This document shows, in pieces, positions 55,701 through 64,000 of a stretch of DNA of 64,000 nt. Every line of letters begins with the position of its first letter. Position 1 is the first letter of the stretch. Position numbers and translations under genes: made by a program. The DNA is from Watersipora subatra (Eukaryota > Bryozoa > Gymnolaemata > Cheilostomatida > Watersiporidae): contig NC_088711.1 of NCBI RefSeq assembly GCF_963576615.1, positions 24,956,182 to 25,020,181 of the forward strand, written 5' to 3'. A model generated the notes under the pieces. That model saw only the letters and a program-made list of their open reading frames with translations, was not told where the DNA came from and ran no database searches.

Positions 55701-58700
55701 GAACAGACAGCCATCTTTCTAACGACCTGCCATCGGTGGTGCATAAGGTCTACAGTTGGGTTTCCAATTACAGTGCACCCCTAGGATATGATTTCAATCC
55801 ATTCCAGGGTTGGCATTGTATGGTGAAAAAATTATATGGAAGGGTATAAAAACCATAGTAATTATAAAATGCAGACATCCCCTGGTGAAAATCGAAATTT
55901 CATACAAGATGTGTACATATTAAAAATTAGTAACAAAATAGTATGTTAACCTTATTAACTATAATTACTTACAGTAACTTTAGTATGTTTATTAGTCATT
56001 TTCTGCAATAAAATGTAACGTTGCAATGTGCTATACGCGCGTTACGTACAGTAAAGAGTTCTTACCTTCAAGACAGACGTACGTACAACTTAAACTTTGA
56101 ATTTCCTTTAAATAAGCTTACTAAACACACTCTTGAAGCTAGGTTTTATTATCATTGTTAAAGAGTGACTAGAAACAAAATTCACATTACAGGTATTTGG
56201 TATCAAAAGGTTCACCATGTTTTACTCTGTTGTGTTGTAGGTGCAAAATGTGTGGAAATGCGATTATAAGCCCTTAAAAGCTAAAAAAACAGACAGCTAA
56301 TCACAGTCAGCACGAAAACGCCATAGGCTGGAGTCCCTTTATTTTGATGACATACTCAACTCAATGTGGTTATGGTTTTGACGCATGATGTTTTCCTGTG
56401 AAATAAAAGGTTAATAAAAGAACATCCCGCAGCACTAGTTTATGACAAATACTTCGGGTTCTACCGAAAAGCCCGTATCAAATATAGATGATCGCTACTT
56501 TACAGTTTCAGCTTGGTCTAATCATCTAGTCGTAATCTGATCATGTGACCCATGCTTACTACAAAATGGCATGAACAATTTCTGCAGAATTTTTCGACTA
56601 TCACAGGTGACCAACAGACTCTTCATGTTTATCAGAGGATGATATGCACTCCTTCGAGGTAAGGTTAAAAAATTAAATGAGTTTTTACGGTAGGTTTTGA
56701 GATATCAGTGCTCAAAGTGACAGCATTATAATGATGATGAAATAGACGCGTTAGGACAATAGACATGGTTTAATTGAATGCGTGAGGCATATTTGTGAAA
56801 ATATTTCGAAGAATGAGGTTGTATGAAAGTATAAACAGAAGCACATCGTGTTCAACTACGTCCCATTTGAGCCGTTCTGGAGAGGGATTCCAATCTACAG
56901 CGGTTTCGTGATGGCGGCGATTAACTGTTCGTTTTTGAGCTTTTAAGAGCTTGTAATCACATTTCCACATATTTGGCACCTACCACACAACGGAGTAAGA
57001 CATGGTGAATCTTTTGATACCAAATAACTGTAATGTGAATGTTGTTGCAAGTCAACCTTTAACTATTTTACTCAATTTCAACTTTTTATCACAAATATGT
57101 TATCACGTATCAGTTTCTGGCTTCATTTTCATTATAACTTTTAGCCGACCTGATTAAAACCTTTTCAACCTAATTTGACAAAAAAAGCCGAATGATGCAG
57201 TTCTCAAAAGTGGCCTCACACACATTTGCCCATCGAAAGGAAAAATGAACTTTTATTTACTGCACATACCTTTGGAGTGACGTGAGCTGGTACATGTACT
57301 GTCATGTAGCGAATAGAGCAGAGAGTAGGCAAAAAACGTATTAATGTTATTTATGTTACTGTATACTTGAAAATAAATTTAATACGTAATGAAGTAGAAT
57401 TTTATTAGCAGGCTAAAGGTGAAAATACACTAGGCGATATTTAGCGCGATATAGCGCTGCGTGGCGCTAATCTGCGCTAGGACCCGCTCGTGTTGTAGAG
57501 AGATAACGCTAGTCATTCTCTATCACAACTTTATCGCGAGCGAGATGCATTTCAATTGGTTGGATTTTCCCCAGAATACATTTTTATGGCAGGTAATTAC
57601 TTCTTATCGATGTTCACCAACGTACAGCAGCAACATTTTGCTACTTTGTTACGATTGAAACATCATCAGAACGAACACTGAATTGTTCATAAATTCAATA
57701 AAAGCACTCCCAGTCCTGTACGACAACACACAAAAATTATAAAAAACCCAGTTGAAAACCAACATTTGGAGTCAATCATTGCGCATGTTGACCATCTTGA
57801 GAATGGCCCATATTTAATATATTAAATATAAAAAAAACTACTATTAAGTAAACTATATATATAAAAGTCATAAAAATATCACTGGTAAAAACACTAGAAT
57901 AGTTTTTTCATATGTCTTTTGTAGTGCACAATTCGGGAAAGTGAAATATGCCTAATAACAAAAGCAGAAGTTGCTTACATCCTTGCCTAGACGGCACCAT
58001 ATTGACTTACCTAAATTTATTAACAACATCGAAGAAACTAATTATACAGAATTTCATTGGCAGTTTGTGAGCGTGCCATTATCCTTTGCTGGTGAATCGC
58101 TCAAGTGTGTTTAAGCACATGCCAGTGATATCTCCGCACTCCTTATGACCCACGCAATAAAATCGCCTAGTGTGTTTGGACCTTTAGAGAAGTTGTCGTA
58201 TCTTGTCCCTCGTTTTGAAGAGATCGCAACTTCATCTTTGCTACTGGATTTGAAGGAAAGATTTTACCACTTTTGGGTAATGACAAGCGAAAATGGTCAG
58301 GAAGACGAAGCTTTCCTGCTGGTGAAGAGAATGCTCGATGAAAACAAGTCATTTGGTGCAATGTAGAAAATTGCCCTCTTGATCACTTATCGAGCATGAT
58401 GATTGCTGGTGCAATGTAAATACTGGTGCAATGCAAACAACTGCTAGCTAGCTGATAAAAAGATCCAGAGAAGGTTGTAGTTTGTCTTGTATGAAATGTT
58501 CACAAGAATGTATCTAACAATACATACAGAAGTTTGTATGTTTTCATACTCTAAAGGCCAGAGCTTTGGCAAGTTCTGGAAAATAATTGGAGATGCGTCA
58601 ATTGTCGAGTGGCTAGTTATATATGAGTTACATACGATGATTTGTAGTTACGTAGTAGAAAACAGGCCTGCCGGCAAAACATGATTACACATTTAATGGT

Positions 58701-61700
58701 TATACAAACGCAAAAAGGATAAGGATATACATTATACATGTATAGCACAGTACTGTTTTCATGTATCAGTTCATATCAATAAATTAAACGCCTAAAATTA
58801 AAAATGTTTGTTTAAAAAACTAAAGCTAACAGCACTTCTTCAGGTGCTCTTTCCTCTCTAATTTTTTAGCTAGATTCACTGTAATCATCTGTGATGATGA
58901 AATTATTCGCGGATGAACACATTCGCGAATAAATTAATTCGTGAAAGCGGCTAGCAATAGGGTAAAACCTTAACGTGCGTATACCACGTGTTTAGGTTTC
59001 TATTTACCTAGGAAATTTTTGTCGATCATGCTAAGCTATAAATTTTTGACTGAATCCAGAGGTTTTCATAAATATTCATCGATTGTAAGCCTTTGGTGAA
59101 TCAACAACTTGTGGTAAGTTATGAGTTTTTTCAACGTACAGAACTGTAGGAGAGATTTTTGCGATGATGACCCCGTGCCGAATAACTTGTGACAACCTTG
59201 AATACTTTTGTAAACAAGTGTGATGCATTGGCAATGGGCTTAACTCAAAGCCCCGGTGATTTCAAAAGAGTGGAACTCAGCTACGTTTACTAACTCTGCC
59301 TAGCGGCTAGTTTTTAATTTGAGGTAGTAGTTATTTTCCCATGTGGTAACAAAAACAATTATTCGCGGATTTTAATAATTCGCTGGTTTTAATAATTCAC
59401 GGAATTGACAATACACGAATTATTAAATCCATCGAATAATTTCATCCTGTAGGGTATGTGTATATATAAACTCTCGATTTTAGTTAGGTTAGTTTTTACT
59501 TTATGTTAATTATGTTTAAATTGATACTTTCATTATATTTTATCATATCAATAAACCATATGCATTAAAACATAATCTATAACACTAATTCCCTTCCAAA
59601 TTCAGACGAGTTGCAACGGTGACAAGAAGCTGTTGCTACGGTGACAAATGTTAAGACTTGTAATTCACCTTCATCTTGACATCTATCACTATGCGACATG
59701 GTTTCTATTGTAGCTACGCGTGTTTTAAACGTAATAATTAAGCAAGACCATTGAGGTGTATTATGAATTAGAGTTTTTCAAATACCGTAGCTAAAATAGC
59801 TTTTAAAATCGCAATTCTGTGACGTTGCGAGAGTGACACACATTTTTGAAATGTTGGAAGAAACTAGACGAGTTGTGCACATAACCAATGTATTATCTCA
59901 TAGAGAATTTCAAGCTCTATCAGAATATAGCGTTTAATAAGTTTAAAGGACACTTCAGTAAGCAACTACATACAAAAACCTCTCTAAATGTTACAACAGT
60001 GATTATGGACCGACCCACTTCCAAAATACTGCGAGCCTATCCTTCGTGATATTGTGCGCCTTGAAGGCACAAAAATCTTTACAGTGGTAAACTAGGAGCG
60101 GCTTAATTTTCAAATCTCCACTGAAATTGTCACAAAGTGCAATGGTAAGCCTGTCCTTCATTGGCCATAAAGTTCTTTTTTTCGGTTGTGATGTATGTAC
60201 AACAAGGCAGTTTCTCCCGAGAAAGACCAGTTTCATCACAATTAAAAATTTTCTGAGGAATGCAGCCTTCATTGGAAATTAATTTGTCAAACTCCTTCAG
60301 GAGGCCTTCTGCTTCTTTCTTGTCAGAACTGGCGACCTCTTCATGCCTAATGATTGAGTGAATCCCATTTCTTGTCTTAAATCGCTTGAACCAACCGTTG
60401 GAAGCCTTGAACTCGGAAGGAGTTTGTTGCGATGTTTTTTCACCACCACCATCTTTTTGAGCTTCCACAAGATTATCAAATATGGCTGTCACCTTTTGCA
60501 AAATTGCTGACTGCGTGATAGTATCGCCACATAATTCCTTCTTTTTAATCCATAGTAGAAGGAGCCTCTCCATCTCGTCGTGGATTGAAGTCCTTTTACT
60601 GGCAAAAATAGTCATGCCCTCAGAAGCCTTGCTTTCTTTAATAGCTTTCTTGTTTTTAATAATAGTTGCAATTGTCGATTGGTTGCGGCCATATTTCTTG
60701 GCAATTTTAATAATATGGGCGCCTTTTTCGTATTTATCTATTATCTCTAACTTTGTTGTCACGGAAACCATTTTTTTCCTTCCTATGACGTTTTTATTGA
60801 TCTCAAATTCCATTTATGTAAGAGTTTATAGTCAATATGAGTATAAGGCTAAAAATTAATATTTGCTCTCGCTTCTCACAAAATGTCTCATGTGGAATGC
60901 TGAACTGAGAGAAATCGGTCATCGTGTCTCCTTCAAGCGTTGTGAAAATGTTTTCGATGAACAGCATTTCGGCGCCTATGCTATTTTGACGTACGTAATA
61001 AGCGCACCGACCGCAAAAGATGAACTTGAGCGAAAATATTGTTGGATTTGTATGATAAAATGAAATTCGTAAGGCGAAGAGAAAAATAGTCATGTTCGAC
61101 TTCGCAAGGTGAACAAATCATATGACAAAGCAATCGTATTCTGAGGGTACACCTGCACCACTATTCCTTTTACACGAAAGCGTATTAAAGTTATTCATAG
61201 ATGAAACTAAATAGTTCTACTCTAACTTACAATAAAGGCATGCGATTCTCAGACACAGGAAGGCAGCAGTAAACCTTATACAATCCATCCTATACATATG
61301 ATGTGGATTCGTTCAGAGCTCTGCTTTGATAATTAAAATTTTTATATCTCCAAACAAATATGATAATCGCACTGCAATTCACTCAACTCAAAATTTCATG
61401 ATAACTCTTTAAATGTATAGAAACATGTAAAAAATTAAACAGCTTGTGAAAACGAAAATAATGAATAACCTGTAAAAGTGAGGTATTTTATTGTTACTTA
61501 CCTTTAGAGACAGACATATGGAAATACAGACTTGGCAATGTATAAATTCAGAGGTATAGATGGTGATAAAGACCATGGCCAACATAAACAAGATCTAATG
61601 AAAACAACCTCAGCTTATTTTTTATTTTAAGCATTTTCATTTAACTTTCACTGACTGGTCTGTTTAGTTTTACTTTTATAAAACTGCAACGCTTTGAAAA

Positions 61701-63881
61701 TCTTCAAGCGGCGCATCTTGGAGATTACTTGGCTGTAGTGTATGAACACTGCGGTTCATACAAACTTTTAGGTAGATAGAGGTTTGAGTATATATATTGT
61801 TCTTGTTTGGGCATATCATGTTTCTTCACTTTCCTCTTAATATTATTAATCTCATATAATTGCGGATAAAAAGCCTGAGGCTAAAATAAACTAAATTTTT
61901 AGGAACAAAATATGATGTTAGTGTAGAGGAACGCCTGCTTTGTACTTACATATTAATTTGTCATTGAACTCGGCATGAGCACCCCCTCCACTATTGAGGC
62001 GCTCTAGCTTTTCTCGGCAGACTTCAAACCCAACTCTTTTGGAACCATCCAACTCACGGTGCTGATATTGAGATTCAGAATAAGGTGGAGGATTCTTCTG
62101 GTAGACTTCAATAGTAGAATGACTAGCTTCCTTTGTGAGGATGTTTTGAGTGTGCGAATAAATTCCATTTTGGTTTTGTGAATTTAGCTGTTGCAGAAAG
62201 CTCTGTTGACCACATGATACTTTATTTGATAGCTCTGTTGTGTTATCCAGATTTAATTGACTTGAGATACCACCATCTCCATCCATCTTTGGATCTATAT
62301 AAATAACATACAACTACATACATAAGAAAATAGGGCATTATTTTTATTGTACTATAAAAATAATGAATATAACAGTTACTATCCTTGCTTCAGATAATAA
62401 CTGTTTCACAAGTTACTATCTGAAGCAAGAATATCCTCAAAGATGTCTGTTGCATGTCCTCACCAGTTTACAAAGTGGACCGAGTTGGTAAGGCGCACCG
62501 GCCTACAAAATTATTATTAGCATAGCTAGAATATTGAGCTCTTTTTCTCTAAGTAGTGTTCTCGCAATCAAGCATTGTGCGCAGTAGATTTGAAGGCTGG
62601 GCTAATGTCTCCTCAACCCAGCATTGTGCGCAGTAGATTTGAAGGCTGGGCTAATGTAGCCTCAACCCAGCATTGTGTACAGTACGTTTGAAGGCTGGGC
62701 TAATGTCTCCTCAACCCAACATTATGTACAGTAGATTTGAAAGCTAGGCAATGTAATACCTACTGTTTTTTTTTCATGACTGCTGATACAGCTTGCACTA
62801 TTCTTGGCCTTTAACAGATTTTCAGATCCTTGTATTGCAGTGAAATAAGCCGCAGTGGCTAGTCAGATTTAGATAATCCAATATTTTGCTTTCCTCATAC
62901 TTTTTTGTCTAACACTAATGCAACAACACAAAAAAACAAAAAAGTTCTTTAGAAAAGGGAGGATAATTATAAATATGTGTTGGTGTCTTGGAGCACGAGC
63001 TTCAACTCATTACTGTCTGTAGATAGGATTAATCAACAGGCATGCAAAGCTTAGTATAACATTGAAGTCAAACGCCCAGAAAAAATAGTTAGGTAAAACA
63101 GAATTTATTGTAAGCACTGCTAACATCAGTTTCTGCTACAACAAGCCAATTAAGCAAACAAACTCACTACGACTTATAAAAACCACCTAAACATGACTAA
63201 AATATTGAATTAAAATTATAATCAATATCAAAGAAAGAATAAACTAAACTAGATGAGTTAGTATCACAAAAAGAACGAGTCTGCTAAGCAGATTAACTAG
63301 ACAGATAGGCCTGCCAACTCTCATGCATTGGGCGTGAGACTCACGCAATCACACCAAAGAAAGGAAGAAAATGAGTGAGAAATGTGTGAGATTTTTGCCC
63401 CAATTTCTACAATTTTATATATACTATCATTGATACATCAATTGCGCTATAACCAAATCTCAAGCAATGCCCCACTTTTGGGTTGGCAGGCCTGTAGACA
63501 GACAACATAAAAACAAAACATTTTCATAATTTAGTACACTGAACACATCTCATTAGCTCTCTATATCAGCCTTTTAATATTGCTTGAATATGTAGAAAAG
63601 CTTACTTTATTAATGACCATTTCCTTGACAAAGCAGAGATAAATTTATGTAAAATTTTTGTTTAATATTTATTTTAATATTTTTCTAACAATTTTTTTTC
63701 GACATAAAATACTTATACTATTTTTACCTGCGTATTTACCTGCGTCCGTACAGCCTCTAGCACCAACAAAAGCTCTGTCTTGGAAAACATTGTCTCGGTA
63801 TTGATTTAATCTTTCCCAGTCGGCAACAATGTTAGAGTTAACCATACAGCCACTTTTAAACACGCTGATTTTGGTGCATGT
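43783..63881 (-). CDS. PRDM10: PRDM10-like SET and zinc-finger regulator (partial, 9 exons)
   Basis: Minus-strand exons are 63881-63740, 62294-61950, 55390-55143, 54785-54633, 54250-54166, 51542-51417, 47874-47664, 47280-47130 and 44904-43783. All junctions keep phase and give 860 residues; the first visible exon starts in phase 0, so the 5' part lies beyond the window. Domains: an N-terminal low-complexity part, the PRDM knuckle WCEECGTSKPSDCTEH, then a PR/SET domain (SRARQTLPP, RTRFGP-like HTRFGP, NWMRFVQPAQ, EQNLVAYQ, SELKVGFSSSYA), a basic linker (RRTRNKRKGK) and eight zinc fingers, the first of CCHC form, ending FECSIC...HKVKVH. The last 200 residues are Ser/Thr/Gln-rich. The knuckle and SET wording match PRDM10 best; PRDM15 is the alternative. 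In the SET domain the family's VWY is VGF, so methyltransferase activity is doubtful. It is a nuclear DNA-binding regulator by family. It converges with the GPCR gene, 0.5 kb away. Confidence 0.88.
45394..46865. mobile_element. TA-flanked 1.4 kb DNA element, copy 2
   Basis: Same family and orientation as 40,051-41,438, with the shared start GTGAAACCTCTAATTGAACG, middle words such as CTTTTGGATGCAATAAATCT and GCCTGAGACAGTAATTATTTC, and the end CAAATAGAGGTTCGGCG. An extra stretch near 46,790-46,865 repeats the GGTCAAATAGAGGTGGC word. No coding capacity. It lies in the intron between the last two exons of the PRDM10-like gene. Confidence 0.8.
48179..49097. repeat. Minisatellite built from a Tigger end plus flank, 36-bp unit
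   Basis: The unit is AATATAATAGACAACTA followed by CAGTGCACCCTCAGGATAC. The second part is the terminal 19 bases of the adjacent Tigger element. CAG starts recur at exactly 36-bp steps from 48,198 to the true element end at 49,098, 25 full periods. Variants (GCATCC for GCACCC, GGTTAC for GGATAC) are spread through the array. The 316-codon minus-strand frame is a by-product of the period. It lies in an intron of the PRDM10-like gene. Confidence 0.95.
49096..50075 (-). mobile_element. Tigger (pogo) deletion derivative, copy 1
   Basis: The element is 49,098-50,073 (976 bp), between TA words. The left end is CAGTGCATCCTCAGGATACG; the right end, inverted, is TAGTGCACTTGCACCCTCAT then GATACG. Its left part matches 55,771 onward and its right part matches 60,890-61,163, so it is a shortened form of the same Tigger family with the transposase missing. 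It keeps the empty sites of the two MITEs that interrupt the longer copy (TTAA at 49,537-49,540 and TTA at 49,712-49,714). Confidence 0.88.
50816..51250. repeat. Minisatellite, 45-bp unit, about 9.5 copies
   Basis: The unit contains GACAGAGCTAAGGCTATAAC and ACACTACAATACTAGCCAAT. The period is a multiple of three, which explains the open frame on the minus strand. It lies in an intron of the PRDM10-like gene. Confidence 0.95.
51560..52092. repeat. 29-bp minisatellite, left part, with 7-unit higher-order repeat
   Basis: The unit is close to CTCTGTAACTAACTG then TTATTCAACTACTA. A block of seven units (variants GTTATACAAC, TACCCTG, AACTACCTA, CAACAATTA, CAACTGCTA in that order) occurs twice, 203 bases apart, a small higher-order repeat. 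The same 29-bp family resumes at 53,840. Confidence 0.93.
52093..53839. mobile_element. 1.75 kb repeat inserted in the 29-bp array
   Basis: This block divides the 29-bp minisatellite in two. Its left end (TGGGAGCTTTATGATAAATG) matches the inverted sequence at 1-130, so it is an interspersed element. Inside, about 52,725-52,895 and 52,935-53,100 are direct copies (ATAATCATTCGAATTT, GGCTGTGCCCAATATCG). There is no convincing ORF. I find no clear terminal inverted repeat and do not assign a class. Confidence 0.6.
53840..54150. repeat. 29-bp minisatellite, right part
   Basis: About ten more copies of the family at 51,560-52,092, ending about 15 bases before an exon of the PRDM10-like gene (54,166-54,250). 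Confidence 0.92.
56158..57062. mobile_element. Long-TIR MITE, TTAA flanks, copy 2
   Basis: The element is 56,162-57,058 (897 bp), between TTAA words, the same family and orientation as 29,755-30,630. The right end GTTGCAAGTCAACCT is exact and the left end has drifted. It interrupts Tigger copy 2; copy 1 has a single TTAA at the matching place (49,537-49,540). Confidence 0.88.
57413..58187. mobile_element. MITE with CACTAGGCGAT ends, inside Tigger
   Basis: The left end is CTAAAGGTGAAAATACACTA then GGCGAT; the right end is its imperfect inverse ATCGCCTAGTGTGTTTGGAC then CTTTAG, about 26 bp of inverted repeat. The core would be 57,416-58,184 with TA as target. The left half is rich in AGCGC/GCGCT words. 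It interrupts Tigger copy 2 at a place where copy 1 reads GCAAGTTAAGGACAG (49,706-49,720). No transposase. Confidence 0.78.
58896..59446. mobile_element. MITE with GATGAAATTATTCG ends
   Basis: An exact 14-bp inverted repeat: GATGAAATTATTCG at 58,896 and CGAATAATTTCATC ending at 59,446. Both ends continue with repeated TTCGCG/AATTCG words in inverted arrangement. 551 bp, no ORF. Target duplication not clear. Confidence 0.7.
60003..60813 (-). pseudogene. Tigger/pogo transposase, 5' half, frameshifted
   Basis: The frame starts at the ATG at 60,813. It has a pogo-type helix-turn-helix (KLEIIDKYEKGAHIIKIAKK, then GRNQSTIATIIKNK), a CENP-B-like DNA-binding half (ASNGWFKRFKTRNGI) and the start of the DDE domain with FNCDETGL, which holds the first catalytic Asp. 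Near 60,165 the frame shifts; the next frame reads MKDRLTIALCDN...DLKIKPLLVYH...AFKAHN, typical TIGD wording, and stops at 60,003. The second and third acidic residues are absent. It belongs to Tigger copy 2 and lies in a PRDM10-like intron on the same strand as that gene. Confidence 0.9.
62384..62430. repeat. Hairpin with 13-bp perfect arms
   Basis: CTTGCTTCAGATA (62,384-62,396) and TATCTGAAGCAAG (62,418-62,430). AACAGTTA/TAACTGTT words overlap it, forming an alternative fold. It lies in an intron of the PRDM10-like gene, about 100 bases upstream of an exon on that strand. Confidence 0.6.
62571..62750. repeat. Tandem repeat, 49-bp unit, about 3.7 copies
   Basis: The unit contains AGCATTGTGCGCAGTAGATT and GAAGGCTGGGCTAATGTC. 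GCTGGG and CCCAGC within the unit are inverted. Confidence 0.9.
63307..63493. mobile_element. Short TIR element (MITE), CACGCA-rich, copy 2
   Basis: It starts AGGCCTGCCAAC and ends GTTGGCAGGCCT, a perfect 12-bp inverted repeat, 187 bp long. It is homologous to 162-333 in the same orientation, with shared blocks such as ACAATTTTATATATACTATC. It lies in an intron of the PRDM10-like gene. Confidence 0.82.
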
Positions 63882-64000
63882 CTAGCAAAATAATAAAGTC
63901 AATTGCTTAAATGGACCAAAACAATATTAGAGAAAAAAACAATTACAAATATAGAAACTAAGAAAACAATTGAGACTTTTTAGTATCAAACGAGTGTATA

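Larger units (their letters stand above)
55769..61165 (-). mobile_element. Tigger (pogo) transposon, copy 2, split by MITEs
   Basis: The 3' terminus CAGTGCACCCCTAGGATATG starts at 55,771 after TA. The 5' terminus, inverted, is near 61,163 (AGTGGTGCAGGTGTACCCTC). Between them, pieces collinear with copy 1 appear at 55,771-56,161, 57,059-57,415, 58,185-58,290 and 60,890-61,163. The remainder holds a broken transposase and inserted MITEs (56,162-57,058; 57,416-58,184; probably 58,896-59,446). I infer one old Tigger, roughly 3.2 kb without its passengers. The join across 58,290-60,000 is the weak point; two separate copies are possible. Confidence 0.65.

Noticed and set aside
58145-58366. 73-codon plus-strand frame that looks protein-like
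   Set aside because: It spans the junction of a MITE end and Tigger copy 2, and its right part matches non-coding DNA of Tigger copy 1.
63669-63863. Separate small minus-strand gene at the right edge
   Set aside because: Splice phase joins this frame to 62,294-61,950, so it is an exon of the PRDM10-like gene.

Overview
The window is AT-rich, intron-rich animal DNA from an invertebrate. The spliced genes (actin, a CCDC89-like coiled-coil gene, an amine-type receptor, a PRDM10-like regulator), the Mag/Steamer-like retrotransposon and the many TIR elements and minisatellites fit a marine, probably lophotrochozoan, species. I cannot name the species. Codons, splice sites (GT/AG) and poly(A) signals are ordinary metazoan.

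Layout: (1) About 340-18,270 is a tandem segmental duplication. Units A (340-11,100) and B (11,105-17,450) each carry one complete minus-strand actin gene of six coding exons plus a 5' non-coding exon, behind a promoter with SRF CArG box, MEF2 box and TATA box. Unit C (17,460-18,270) keeps only the flank that lies 3' of the actin gene. A young Ty3/gypsy retrotransposon (870-5365) sits in unit A; units B and C preserve the empty site. (2) 17,778-20,515 is mostly minisatellites. (3) 21,671-34,385 (+) is a seven-exon gene for a CCDC89-like coiled-coil protein. Intron 1 holds a 2.4 kb hAT transposon with a decayed transposase; other introns hold a long-TIR MITE and a 36-bp minisatellite; a 409-bp hAT-type MITE lies just upstream. 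(4) 34,386-42,090 has no gene I can support, but holds a Helitron-like element, hairpins, a 21-bp minisatellite and a 1.4 kb TA-flanked element. (5) 42,091-43,290 (+) is an intronless class A GPCR of the amine-receptor type with EKY in place of DRY. (6) 43,783-63,881 (-) is a PRDM10-like SET/zinc-finger gene, nine exons visible and continuing past the right edge; its introns hold most of the remaining repeats, including two Tigger (pogo) copies, one of them split by at least two younger MITEs.

The host genes form no operon or pathway. The receptor and the PRDM10-like gene are convergent neighbours, 0.5 kb apart. The actin pair is a real local family: the two proteins differ at only two residues and share the same muscle-type promoter architecture. 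The most interesting structures are the plus-strand CArG modules and actin-exon scraps in the actin repeat units, the minisatellite built from a Tigger end plus its flank, the nested transposons dated by paralogous empty sites, and altered signature motifs in the GPCR and in the PRDM SET domain.
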